Positions 1 to 9,100 of a DNA stretch of 64,000 nt are shown one piece after another; positions within the stretch are counted from its first letter, which is position 1; every line of letters begins with the position of its first letter. Under the pieces are notes generated by a model, which made no database searches, was not told the DNA's origin, and was given only the letters and a program-made list of their open reading frames with translations. The DNA comes from an uncultured Dyadobacter sp. (GTDB taxonomy: Bacteria > Bacteroidota > Bacteroidia > Cytophagales > Spirosomataceae): positions 62,001 to 126,000 of the forward strand of contig NZ_CAMLSE010000018.1 of NCBI RefSeq assembly GCF_946482605.1, given 5' to 3'. Made by a program: the position numbers and the translations under genes.

Positions 1-393
1 GCGCCTTCACTGCATCAGCCGGCGTTTGATAACATACCAGCCACGTCCAGCGAGGTTTTTGCGAATGCATTGTCAACCCACCGTGTGGTTTTAAATGGGG
101 GACTCTCGCTGCGGAGAATTCCTGCATTTTTGCGGTATCTCAAAATTTACAACGCCTTTTATCCACCCTGGAAAGGGAACGAGGACATGCTTTTTTGCCA
201 GGAGGCGACGCGGCTCAAACCCTTGAAGCTGTTGATGAAATTGCCTCATTGGAAGGAAGCATTGCTGTTCGCTTTTGAGAAAAGCCCGGCGGCGAGTTAT
301 GAGCTAACCCATCACCAGCTCCCGTTTGCCTGCCATGCGTGGGAGCGTTATGATCCTTCATTTTGGTCGCGTCATATTGTTGTAAATCAGTGA
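1..393 (+). CDS. DUF5672-like protein, C-terminal part (cut by window edge)
   Basis: The reading frame is open from the first base and ends with TGA at 391-393, so only the C-terminal 130 residues are present. The segment NGGLSLRR, a later NEDMLFC and a closing [15 protein letters not shown] fit the pattern I know from DUF5672, a glycosyltransferase-like family in which NGG-SLR and NED-FC motifs come before an aromatic, glycine- or histidine-rich end. The family often sits in surface polysaccharide clusters, but the neighbours upstream are not visible. The function is unproven. A TTG at 70 is not needed as a start because the frame continues to the edge. Confidence 0.6.
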   Translation, partial: APSLHQPAFDNIPATSSEVFANALSTHRVVLNGGLSLRRIPAFLRYLKIYNAFYPPWKGNEDMLFCQEATRLKPLKLLMKLPHWKEALLFAFEKSPAASYELTHHQLPFACHAWERYDPSFWSRHIVVNQ

Positions 394-475
394 TTTACTG
401 TGTTTAACAATTTTTAACAAACTATCACCGATTTTCAGGCGTTCTTGCGGATATTATCAAAACCATAATATCATC

Positions 476-1732
476 ATGAATTTCAAGTTGCTTTCGGCCT
501 GTTTTGGAGCGATTCTTATCTCCTGCCATACCAGCTTCGGGCAAGTCACCAATAACCCCAAGGTAGACGAACAGTCGGCTCCCTACGTGAAGATCAAACG
601 CGTGGAGCTCACGGATAACAACACGATTATTTATCTCCAGTTTGTTGAGAAAAAGGCTGCTATGCCTGAATTCCGTCCCCAGCCCCGGATGATGCCGTTC
701 CCGGATTCCCGTCCGCAGCAAAAGCAGCAACCGCAGGGAGACCAGATCTGGCTGGATCCTGAAACGCGATTGTACAAGCCCGGGGAAATCGAAAAGAAAT
801 TCAAGTTTATCAGGGCCGAAAATATCCCCACCACTACGAAGATGAACGTATCATCAGGCGATACGGTCGACTTTGTGGCCTACTTCGAGCGGCTGTCGCC
901 AGGCATTGAAGAGTTCGATTTTTATGAGGGTAGGAGCATGCAGGGGCAGCAATCGTGGAATTTTTATGGTATACACATCAAGAATCCGCCTAAAAAACAA
1001 ACGGCCGAGCCTGCGAAGCCGGTCGCGAAAAGCGCGGCACCTCCCAAAAAGCCCGCTGAGAAACCAGTAGCAAAGACGACCGAGAAGCCAGCGCCTGCCA
1101 AACAGCCGGAAAAGGACCCGACCCCCGCATTTTCGATGGTCAATGGTACCGTGTATGATGCCAAAACAAAGCAACCCATTCCTGCACGCATTACGTACAT
1201 CGAGAAGGCCGATACACTTCAGGTCCAATCGTCTTCGGGGAAATACCGTGTCGGGCTCGATCCTGAGGAAAAGTATCAATTCCGCGTGACCGCTAGGGGT
1301 TATTACGGATCGTCATTTGCAGTCGTACCGGCGGATTCGTCAAAGCAGTCCGGCTTCAACCGGGACGTTTACCTCACACCGCTGATTGTAGGCGAAACCA
1401 TCCTTTTGCCGAATATCTACTTTGAAACCTCCAAATACACGCTGTTGCCGGAGTCGTTCGATGAACTGGACCGGCTTGTAGAGGTAATGCGGGACAGTCC
1501 TTCGATAGAAATCCGCGTGGAAGGTCACACCGACAATGTGGGTGATTTTGACAAGAACCTGGAATTATCGCGGCAACGGGCAGAATCAGTAAAAAATTAC
1601 CTGGCCGGGAAAGGCATTGCCGAGGCGCGTATCGAAGCGAAAGGTTACGGAGGAACACGCCCGCTCAAAAAGGGCAGCGAGGAAGAGCGTAAGAAAAACC
1701 GGAGGGTAGAATTCGTAATTACGCAAATGTAA
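476..1732 (+). CDS. OmpA-family outer membrane protein with carboxypeptidase-regulatory-like domain
   Basis: This 418-residue protein should link the outer membrane to peptidoglycan. Residues 1-22 form a signal peptide ending before QVTNN. An N-terminal domain of unknown type (about 23-170) is followed by a Lys/Pro/Ala-rich linker (about 170-215). Next comes a CarboxypepD_reg-like beta domain (about 220-300, [17 protein letters not shown]). The C-terminal OmpA domain (about 305-418) shows [21 protein letters not shown] and the terminal NRRVEFVI, which are the peptidoglycan-binding signature. The order resembles OmpA/PorE-type proteins of Bacteroidota, but a link to type IX secretion cannot be claimed here. 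It converges on tpiA, with a palindromic repeat between them. Confidence 0.85.
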   Translation: MNFKLLSACFGAILISCHTSFGQVTNNPKVDEQSAPYVKIKRVELTDNNTIIYLQFVEKKAAMPEFRPQPRMMPFPDSRPQQKQQPQGDQIWLDPETRLYKPGEIEKKFKFIRAENIPTTTKMNVSSGDTVDFVAYFERLSPGIEEFDFYEGRSMQGQQSWNFYGIHIKNPPKKQTAEPAKPVAKSAAPPKKPAEKPVAKTTEKPAPAKQPEKDPTPAFSMVNGTVYDAKTKQPIPARITYIEKADTLQVQSSSGKYRVGLDPEEKYQFRVTARGYYGSSFAVVPADSSKQSGFNRDVYLTPLIVGETILLPNIYFETSKYTLLPESFDELDRLVEVMRDSPSIEIRVEGHTDNVGDFDKNLELSRQRAESVKNYLAGKGIAEARIEAKGYGGTRPLKKGSEEERKKNRRVEFVITQM

Positions 1733-1745
1733 ATACCTTGTCAGC

Positions 1746-1812
1746 CTGAGCGAAGTCGAAGAATTGTCATCCTGAGCGGAGTCGAAGGGTGTCATTCTTC
1801 GGCTCCGCTCAG
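1746..1812. repeat. Palindromic intergenic repeat (REP-like), possible bidirectional terminator
   Basis: The 16-mer CTGAGCGAAGTCGAAG at 1746-1761 is repeated with one change at 1772-1787 and again inverted at 1797-1812. The last two copies form a 16-bp hairpin with one G-U pair and a 9-nt loop. It lies exactly between the convergent 3' ends of the OmpA gene and tpiA, so it may end transcription from both sides. No clear U-tract follows. The motif resembles short intergenic palindromes scattered through many Bacteroidota genomes. That comparison is from memory. Confidence 0.65.
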
Positions 1813-1822
1813 TGCGACAATG

Positions 1823-2584
1823 TTACCTGGCTTTGATGATATTGGTAAACTCCCTTGATTTCAGGGAAGCACCACCTACCAAACCGCCATCGATATCCGG
1901 TGCGGCGAACAATTCGGGTGCGCTGGCAGCTGTCACGCTTCCGCCGTACAGGATAGAGATTTCGTCTGCAACTTCTGCTCCGTATTTTGAAGCAATGTGC
2001 TGACGCAGTGCAGCATGCATGTCCTGTGCCTGTTCAGACGAAGCCGTGAGGCCGGTGCCAATCGCCCAAATCGGTTCGTAAGCGATCACCACTGAAAGCA
2101 GTTGTTCGGCTGACAAATGGAAAAGGCTTTCTGTCAGCTGGTTTTTCACAAATCCAATATAGTCTTCATTCTGGCGTTGTTCCAGCGATTCGCCGCAGCA
2201 GAAAATAGGCGATACACCGAAAGAAAGTGCAGTATTCACCTTTTCTGCAAGCAATGCATTGGTTTCATTGAAATACTGGCGACGCTCGCTGTGACCGATC
2301 AGGACGTATTGCACACCGATCGATTGCAGCATCTGCGCGGAGATTTCGCCGGTGAAGGCACCTGACACTTTATCAGAGCAGTTCTGGGCTGCCAGCGCAA
2401 AATTGGATTCGCTTTCGATATATTTTTGAATCGTTGTAAGATAAATAGCCGGTGGGCAAAGGATGATTTTCGCGTCATTCCGGACCTCATCTTTGGCCAT
2501 GTTAACGAGCTCCGACGTAAGCGCAACTGCTTCATCCAGAACCTTGTTCATCTTCCAATTGCCGGCAACAATTTTTTTTCGCAT
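1823..2584 (-). CDS. tpiA: Triosephosphate isomerase
   Basis: It interconverts dihydroxyacetone phosphate and glyceraldehyde 3-phosphate in glycolysis and gluconeogenesis, in the cytoplasm. The 253-residue length is normal for the TIM-barrel family. All catalytic markers are present: GNWKMN with Lys11, the electrophilic histidine in IGHSERR (His98), the catalytic glutamate in AYEPIWAIGTG (Glu170, followed by the flexible loop) and the phosphate-binding LYGGSV and GGLVGGASL. The ATG start is immediately followed by the usual RKKIVAGNW beginning. It appears to be a single-gene unit with a promoter-like box about 40 nt upstream. Confidence 0.97.
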   Translation of the reverse strand: MRKKIVAGNWKMNKVLDEAVALTSELVNMAKDEVRNDAKIILCPPAIYLTTIQKYIESESNFALAAQNCSDKVSGAFTGEISAQMLQSIGVQYVLIGHSERRQYFNETNALLAEKVNTALSFGVSPIFCCGESLEQRQNEDYIGFVKNQLTESLFHLSAEQLLSVVIAYEPIWAIGTGLTASSEQAQDMHAALRQHIASKYGAEVADEISILYGGSVTAASAPELFAAPDIDGGLVGGASLKSREFTNIIKAR

Positions 2585-2884
2585 GAGAAAATTTTTATTA
2601 TGGGAAAAAGTCTTTTAACGCAACAAAATTACCATATTTTCCTCATTTACATGATTATATATATGTGATCAAAAAAATGTCGGAAAGTTTGCACATATAA
2701 AGATTTTTTTGTGTTTTATTCATGTTAAATGCACTATTTTTACTTAAATAACCAATTGGACTGAATTCGATACTTAGTATACACAGCAGGATATAAATAA
2801 AATAGTTAATTCGTTTATAATCAATGTGTTTTGTGATGTTATCAGCGGAAATCGATACTTAGCATTTAAAGAAAGGAGGCCACG
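2585..2884. promoter_or_regulatory. AT-rich divergent intergenic region between tpiA and the aspartic protease gene
   Basis: About 300 bases separate two divergent genes. For tpiA, CAAAATTA at 2624-2631 reads TAATTTTG on the minus strand and fits the TAnnTTTG -7 box, though no good -33 box is seen. On the protease side, the 11-mer TCGATACTTAG occurs at 2767-2777 and again at 2852-2862, 85 bases apart, which could be an operator pair. The second copy is followed at once by an AAAGGAGG Shine-Dalgarno-like sequence (2873-2879) ahead of ATG 2885. Confidence 0.45.
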
Positions 2885-4153
2885 ATGAAGACGTCTAAGT
2901 GGTTAATCGCAGCGATCATACTTTTTGCCCACACCCTAACATTCGGCCATTCCAGCGACGTACCCCCCGTTTCAGAGGAAAAGTATGGTTATTTTTTAGA
3001 TAAAAACTACAAAATAGCACGTATCCCGTTTGAACTGCATTCAAATCTTATCCTGGTCTATGTTAAGATCAACGACAATGATTCTCTGAGGTTTATACTG
3101 GATACGGGCGTTAGCTCCATTATCATTACCGACCCCCACGTGCTGAAAGCCGACAAGCTGCGTTTAACACGTAAGGTTAATCTCACGGGCGCAGGCGAGG
3201 GGAAAGCTATTTCGGCCCACGTAGCGATCGACAACCGGTTTTCGATGGGCAGGCTCAAAGCCAATCACCAGAATATCGTGATCCTGGAAGATGATTTTCT
3301 CAGGTTATCGGAGTATGTGGGTGTGCCGGTTCACGGCATTTTCGGCTATGAGATCTTCAATAACTTCGTGGTTACCATTGACTTTGCCAAGAGAGAATTG
3401 TTGCTGATGCGTCCCGATAAATACCGGTACAAAACCAGCAAAGGGGACAAGCACCCATTGATTATCGAAGACACGAAGCCGTTCACAGATGCCGTCACGC
3501 TGTTTGCCGACGGACGGGAGCACCCCATCCGGGTCCTGATCGATACCGGTGCCGGACATGCGTTGCTGCTCAACAACACGCCGAAAGAAACTTTCAGATT
3601 ACCCGAAAAAGTAATCAGGGCTCAGCTCGGCCGGGGGCTCAATGGTGTGATCAATGGCAATCTGGGGCGTGTCGATAAAATGAGGCTCGGACGGTTTGAA
3701 TTGAACAACGTCGTCGCATCTTTTCCTGACAGCATTGCATTCGGGTCGAAGATCCGGGCCGGGGCGGAGCGACAGGGCAACATCGGATGTGAATTGTTGA
3801 GACGGTTCAAGGTCACTTTCAATTACCAGGAGCACTATATGGTGCTGAAACCCATTAAAAGCCGCCTGCGTGAGAAATTCGAGCATGATATGAGCGGGAT
3901 GGAGATACGGGCCGAGGGCCTTGACCTGCGTTCGTATATTGTGAACCATATCGTAACCGATTCGCCTGCTGCAAGGGCCGGCCTCATGGAAGGGGATCAA
4001 TTACTTTTCATCGATGATCACTCGGCTTCTGAACTCAATGTCAGTGAGATATACAAACTGATGCAGCGTGGCGACGGCAAGAACATCGACCTGCTCGTGA
4101 AACGCAAAGGCGATATTTTCTTTACCCAGATCACACTGCGCAGGATGATTTAG
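2885..4153 (+). CDS. Exported retropepsin-like aspartic protease with C-terminal PDZ domain
   Basis: Residues 1-22 look like a signal peptide (ending LTFGHSS), so the 422-residue product is probably periplasmic or surface-attached. Two aspartyl-protease half-sites are visible: LDTGVSS with Asp73 and IDTGAGH with Asp220. This is the duplicated clan-AA arrangement common in Bacteroidota exported proteins. A PDZ domain follows at about 340-415 (SPAARAGLMEGDQLLFID). The substrate is unknown. The start is supported by a strong AAAGGAGG site 6 nt upstream, unusual for this phylum. mnmD begins 5 nt after the stop, suggesting cotranscription. Confidence 0.85.
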   Translation: MKTSKWLIAAIILFAHTLTFGHSSDVPPVSEEKYGYFLDKNYKIARIPFELHSNLILVYVKINDNDSLRFILDTGVSSIIITDPHVLKADKLRLTRKVNLTGAGEGKAISAHVAIDNRFSMGRLKANHQNIVILEDDFLRLSEYVGVPVHGIFGYEIFNNFVVTIDFAKRELLLMRPDKYRYKTSKGDKHPLIIEDTKPFTDAVTLFADGREHPIRVLIDTGAGHALLLNNTPKETFRLPEKVIRAQLGRGLNGVINGNLGRVDKMRLGRFELNNVVASFPDSIAFGSKIRAGAERQGNIGCELLRRFKVTFNYQEHYMVLKPIKSRLREKFEHDMSGMEIRAEGLDLRSYIVNHIVTDSPAARAGLMEGDQLLFIDDHSASELNVSEIYKLMQRGDGKNIDLLVKRKGDIFFTQITLRRMI

Positions 4154-4158
4154 TATTT

Positions 4159-4839
4159 TTGACCAAACTAAAATTTGGCCATTTGGAACGCTTCATCATC
4201 ACGGAAGATGGTTCGCATTCATTATTCAGTGCGCAGTTTAACCAGCAGTATCACTCTTTGCAAGGCGCTTTGAGTGAATCTGAGCATATCTATATCAATC
4301 TTGGTTTAAAACCGGTTCTGGAAAATACTTCCGGGCCGGTCTATGTTTTTGAAATGGGGTTTGGCACCGGCTTGAATGCATTTCTGGCATGGAAACTTGC
4401 CGATACCCTCAATAAGCCGATACACTACACGACAGTCGAGGCATTTCCCGTTACCACAGAGGAAGCATTATCGCTCAATTACGAACAGCTGACCGGCCAG
4501 ACCGGCCTGACACGTCTGCACGAAGCGCCGTGGGGCTCGGATTGCGATATCTCTCCGTATTTTACCTTCCGGAAAAACAAGGTCGCGTTGCAGGATTTTG
4601 TTTCGGATCGATTTTTTGATGTCGTGTTTTACGACGCCTTCGACCCGCGCGCGCAGCCGGAACTGTGGACAGCAGAAATATTCTCCCGGATAGCGGCCCA
4701 AACGAAACAAGGAGGCGTATTAGTTACATATTCTTCAAAAGGCATCGTTAAGAGAGCTTTGGCAGCGGCGGGATTCGCAGTAGCCAGGCACAAGGGCCCC
4801 GGAAGGAAAACACATGTGTTGAAAGCCATTAAATTATAA
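4159..4839 (+). CDS. mnmD: tRNA U34 methyltransferase MnmD (stand-alone, no MnmC oxidase domain)
   Basis: It belongs to the DUF752/MnmD family, which methylates 5-aminomethyl-(2-thio)uridine at the wobble position of tRNA using S-adenosylmethionine. The SAM site is FEMGFGTGLNAFLAW (about residues 64-78), and the family motif YDAFDPRAQPELW follows at about 155. At 226 residues it holds only the methyltransferase half; the FAD-dependent half found in enterobacterial MnmC is absent, as is usual outside proteobacteria. No ATG exists before the SAM motif, so the TTG at 4159, 5 nt after the preceding stop, is the likely start. Confidence 0.88.
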   Translation: MTKLKFGHLERFIITEDGSHSLFSAQFNQQYHSLQGALSESEHIYINLGLKPVLENTSGPVYVFEMGFGTGLNAFLAWKLADTLNKPIHYTTVEAFPVTTEEALSLNYEQLTGQTGLTRLHEAPWGSDCDISPYFTFRKNKVALQDFVSDRFFDVVFYDAFDPRAQPELWTAEIFSRIAAQTKQGGVLVTYSSKGIVKRALAAAGFAVARHKGPGRKTHVLKAIKL

Positions 4840-4862
4840 GTACTTATTGAAATCCATACCTT

Positions 4863-5447
4863 ATGAATTACCAGCATATTATTAGCCAGGAATTAAAAGA
4901 AGCACAGGCTGTACTTGACAATTTTCTCAATGATCCCGCTCAGATAGAAAAAATCGAAGCGGCGGCAGGTTTGATGGCTGACGCGATCATCCACAACGGT
5001 AAAATCCTTTCCTGCGGCAACGGAGGTTCACATTGCGACGCTATGCATTTTGCCGAAGAGCTGACAGGACGTTACCGCGACAACCGTCGCGCATTACCCG
5101 CCATCGCGATTTCGGACGTCAGCCATTTAAGCTGTGTCAGCAATGATTTCGGGTATGAATATGTATTTTCAAGATATATCGAAGCATTGGGACAGCCGGG
5201 CGATGTGCTGTTGGGGCTTAGCACCAGCGGAAATTCGGCTAATATCATAAGAGCGACAGAAGCTGCACGGGCCAAAGGAATGAAAGTCATCATTATGTCG
5301 GGTAAAGATGGTGGAAAGCTCGCCGGTGTAGCCGATGTGGAAATCCGGGTCCCACATTTCGGGTATGCCGATCGCATCCAGGAGATCCATATTAAAGTCA
5401 TCCACATTTTTATGCTGCTGATCGAAAAAATGGTCTTGCGGGAATAA
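4863..5447 (+). CDS. gmhA: Phosphoheptose isomerase (SIS domain)
   Basis: GmhA converts sedoheptulose 7-phosphate to D-glycero-D-manno-heptose 7-phosphate, the first step toward the lipopolysaccharide core heptose, in the cytoplasm. The 194-residue size is typical. The SIS domain shows [18 protein letters not shown] (the family signature), STSGNSANI for phosphate binding, and [15 protein letters not shown] at the C-terminal helix with the conserved histidines. It lies 23 nt after mnmD. Other heptose genes (hldE, gmhB) are not in the window. kdsA and manC elsewhere in it serve related surface-sugar routes. Confidence 0.93.
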   Translation: MNYQHIISQELKEAQAVLDNFLNDPAQIEKIEAAAGLMADAIIHNGKILSCGNGGSHCDAMHFAEELTGRYRDNRRALPAIAISDVSHLSCVSNDFGYEYVFSRYIEALGQPGDVLLGLSTSGNSANIIRATEAARAKGMKVIIMSGKDGGKLAGVADVEIRVPHFGYADRIQEIHIKVIHIFMLLIEKMVLRE

Positions 5448-5628
5448 CGACGGCATTTGTCGTGCGGCGGCTAGGTCAATGGGGACTACCCGGAAGCAAT
5501 GCATGCCAATTTGTGTCAGACGTTGTTTTTTCTGGTCGGAAGTTTGTTTATTGAGAATGAAAGCCGGACCCGTCGGGAATACCTGACCTACGCTGGCTGC
5601 AATTGACAAACACTCACCAATACCGATT

Positions 5629-6066
5629 ATGAATGTCCGTCCATCCGCTGTTATATTTCAACGTGACCGTGTTTTAACGCTTCGATATTGCTACGGCGAC
5701 AGAGAGGTGTTCGCATTGCCCGGCGGAAACCCCGACCCGGGAGAATGCCTTCATGAAGCGCTGCGTCGTGAGTTGCAGGAAGAGCTCGGCGTCGCGTCTG
5801 ACATCAATGAAATGATCCTTTGTGGAGAAGTAATCTGGAACGAGGTTCAAAAGGAGACATTGCATATGGCTTTTAAGACGAAAATCATAGGTAGCCCGAC
5901 TTTAAACCCGGAGCATACAACCGCGCTGGAACTCGTTTGGCTGCCCATTGATGACCTTGATAAAAGTTTACTTTATCCTAATATCGGCCGGGAAATTCAA
6001 GAATTCAGTAAAATGTTGTATCCCGGGGGGTATATTGGTACTATCGATCAACCTTACATTCGCTAA
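5629..6066 (+). CDS. Nudix hydrolase
   Basis: A 145-residue Nudix-fold protein. The complete Nudix box (G-x5-E-x7-REU-x-EE-x-GU) is present at about residues 32-54: G, then E in GECLHEAL, then RELQEELGV. These residues bind the divalent metal and cleave a nucleoside diphosphate linked to another group. The substrate cannot be read from the sequence; MutT-like or ADP-ribose-type specificities are both possible. It begins 181 nt after gmhA, in a gap where I see no other gene, so it may have its own promoter. Confidence 0.88.
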   Translation: MNVRPSAVIFQRDRVLTLRYCYGDREVFALPGGNPDPGECLHEALRRELQEELGVASDINEMILCGEVIWNEVQKETLHMAFKTKIIGSPTLNPEHTTALELVWLPIDDLDKSLLYPNIGREIQEFSKMLYPGGYIGTIDQPYIR

Positions 6067-6101
6067 CAATTCCCTAAGCCGGGGCATTACTTCCTCGTTC
6101 G

Positions 6102-6133
6102 TTTCTATAAGACGGAAACATACTGTACTTTTG
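6102..6133 (+). promoter_or_regulatory. Bacteroidota-type promoter for the SNF2 helicase gene
   Basis: TACTTTTG at 6126-6133 is a perfect TAnnTTTG -7 box. A TTTC at 6102-6105, 20 nt before it, is a one-off match to the TTTG -33 box. The predicted start site is near 6140, giving a leader of about 18 nt before ATG 6158. I base this on the sigma-ABfr consensus of Bacteroidota. Confidence 0.6.
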
Positions 6134-6157
6134 CGTTTTTAACAGGCAGCAGGGTAA

Positions 6158-9100
6158 ATGGAAAACGAAAAGAAGGAGAAATTATCCAACTTCTTAATAA
6201 GACGGGCGGAGCGGGATGTATTATCGAGAGGGCGTTCCATTTATAGCAGTGGCGGCTTAAAAGTTTCCAAACTCGATTACAATGGTCCCGGTAATGCGGA
6301 ATTTAAGGTCAAAAGCGACTATTCAATTCAGTTTTACCAGATTTTTATCCGCGACTTTCTTACACCGCAGATCACTACCGAATGTTCATGCCCGGATAAA
6401 GCGGGGCTGTGTAAACATCGCGTAGCAGCAATTTTGTACATTCTCGACAAAATGCCGACGATCAAGCAGGTTGTTCACGAAATGAGCAACACGGTGATTG
6501 AACTTCAGGAAATCCGTGAGGCGCAACTGCGCAGCATGGTTTTGGACGATACCTGGCAAAACCGGGAGAATGCCGGGCCGGTCGAGATCCTGTCTGCCAA
6601 AGAGGGAGAGGCCGAATGCAAGATATCGGAGAACGGGCACGACTACCTGATGACATTCAGTCGTGTGAAAGGAACCCGGCAGGTCCAGACTTCCTGCACA
6701 TGCAATCAGAAGCTTTGGGTGCCGCTCTGTGAACACAAGCTGGCCGCGTTGCTGAAATTACGTGAGGAGCTCGGAGAAAAGGCATTCGAAGTAATGCGTG
6801 ACCTGACTGCCGAGAAAAGCAATTTGCTCGCCGAATACGGCTACTCACTGGACGATCAGTTTAAAGATAAATTCGAATTCAGGCTCGACGAAGATGGAGG
6901 GCTGCAACTTATAAAACTGGATCCGGCAATTCAGAAAGTCGGTGTTTACCAGGACTGGAAATCCCTGCGCGACAGGATTTTGCCGACCCAGGAAGCGTCT
7001 TTCAGCGTAACGTTGACCGAGAATGGGCAGGAAGACGAGGACCGGATGTCCATATTCGTTTTTTGGCCAAAAGGAAAAAACCACTTGCTTGACATCGGCT
7101 TTGGTGTCTTTTCTGTCAAATACAGCTCCAAATCAGAGAAAGTGACCAATATCCGGAATATCGCCGGAGGGTCAAGTCATTATTATTCCGCGGACGAAAT
7201 ACCCGTGCTGACGGAGTCTGATGCTCGACTGGTGCGCATTGCGAAGCATTGGGAAGAAGGACTTCAGAAATTTATCCGCAAGCAAGGCTGGGCGTACAAT
7301 GCCTATCTGCATTTCGATGATGTAGAGGCAGACCAGCGCTATGAGGCCAGGAATTACGTGGGCAAGCAGCTTACCCGGGTTTTCAACGACCTGGACCCCG
7401 ACAGGCTCTTTCTTGCGGATGGCGATTATGTCACCAGCAACCATCAGCTTACGCAGCTCGAATTGCACCGGGAGCCGGTCAAGTTGTTTTTTGTCCTGAC
7501 CGAGGACAAGGAATTCATCACCCTCAATCCGTATGTCGAGCTTAAAGCCGGTACGCCGCTGGAATTACAGAAGGTCGTCTCGCTGGACAGCTTTTGGCTG
7601 GGTATCCATAATGAAAAGATCTTATTCCGATGGGCGGGGATCAGTGAAGCCGAAATGGTGACCTATCTGAGTCGTAATGGATTTAAAATCAGGATAAAAA
7701 AGGAATTTTCAGAAGACTTCCTGACCAACTGGATCATTCCGGTTACGGAGAAATTCGATGTGATATTTCAGACCCGCCATGAGATCCGCACATCTCCGTT
7801 GAATTTTCAGAAGCCCAAGTTCTACCTCAAAGAAGACGAAGCCAACCTGTTGATCGTACCCGCTTACGTGTACCTGGGCGAGAACGGAGATACCGAGGAG
7901 CTGGAACTGCTGCACGACCAGCGTCGTACCAGAACGAGTTACGAGAACAACCAGATCACCATGCTGGAAAGGAACAGCCAGGCGGAAAATGATATATGGG
8001 AATGGACGAGGGGCCTGCATCCCGGCTTCGGACATCAAACCGGCCAGCCGTTCTTTTATGTTCCATTCGATCACGTGATGAAGGATGGCTGGCTTTTCAA
8101 TTTCGTAGATGCCGCCAAGAAAAAGCATTATGAGGTATTCGGGTTCAAGGACCTGAAAAAAATGCGTTTCAACCCCAACAGGGGCACGGTTAAGGTGCAT
8201 ACTTCCTCGGGCATTGACTGGTTTGATATGAAAATAGAAATCAGTTTCGGGGATCAGACGGTTTCACTTGCCGATGCGAAGAAAGCATTGCTGAAAAAGC
8301 AGAATTATATACAACTTCAGGACGGATCGTTGGGCGTGCTCCCCGACGAATGGATTGCGAAGCTCGAACCGCTGATGCAATTCGGCAGGATCGAAGACGA
8401 TCAGATCCATTTGTCCAAAATCCATTTCTCACTGATCGACGAACTGGTTTCGGAAATTGATAATGAAGAGGTATTCAAGGAGCTGTGGGAGAAAAAGCAA
8501 AAATTGCTGAATTTTAAACAGATTCCCTCCGTTGCGCTCCCGCAGAATATTGAAGCTACATTAAGGCAATACCAGGAAGAGGGCTATAAATGGATCCATT
8601 TCCTGGACGAGTTTGGCTGGGGAGGTTGCCTTGCTGACGATATGGGTTTGGGAAAAACCCTTCAGATGCTCACATTCCTCCAACAACAGAAGAACCTGGA
8701 TTCCAGATATACGAATCTTGTCGTAGTGCCTACTACGCTGATTTTCAACTGGCAGGCGGAAGCCGCGAAATTCACGCCGGACCTGAAACTGTATGTCCAC
8801 CGGGGAATGTCGAGAAGAAAGGACATCGATTTTTTCCGGGAGTACGACATTATCCTGACCACTTATGGCACGATGCGGAGCGATGTGGAGCTCTTGCGGG
8901 CCTTCGACTTCAATTACATTGTCCTCGACGAGGCGCAGGCCATTAAAAACCCCGATTCGCTGACTTCCAAAGCATCCCGGCTCCTCCGTGCCCGCAACCG
9001 GTTGACCATGACGGGAACTCCGGTGGAGAACAATACTTTTGACCTTTATTCACAATTTGAATTCCTGAACCCCGGTATGCTCGGGCATGCAGATTTTTTC

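Noticed and set aside
854..1279. 141-residue minus-strand ORF inside the OmpA gene
   Set aside because: It is antisense to the Lys/Pro/Ala-rich linker, whose biased codons keep the opposite frame open.
1812..2003. Small plus-strand ORF antisense to the end of tpiA
   Set aside because: It is a frame shadow of a complete, conserved gene and has no independent support.
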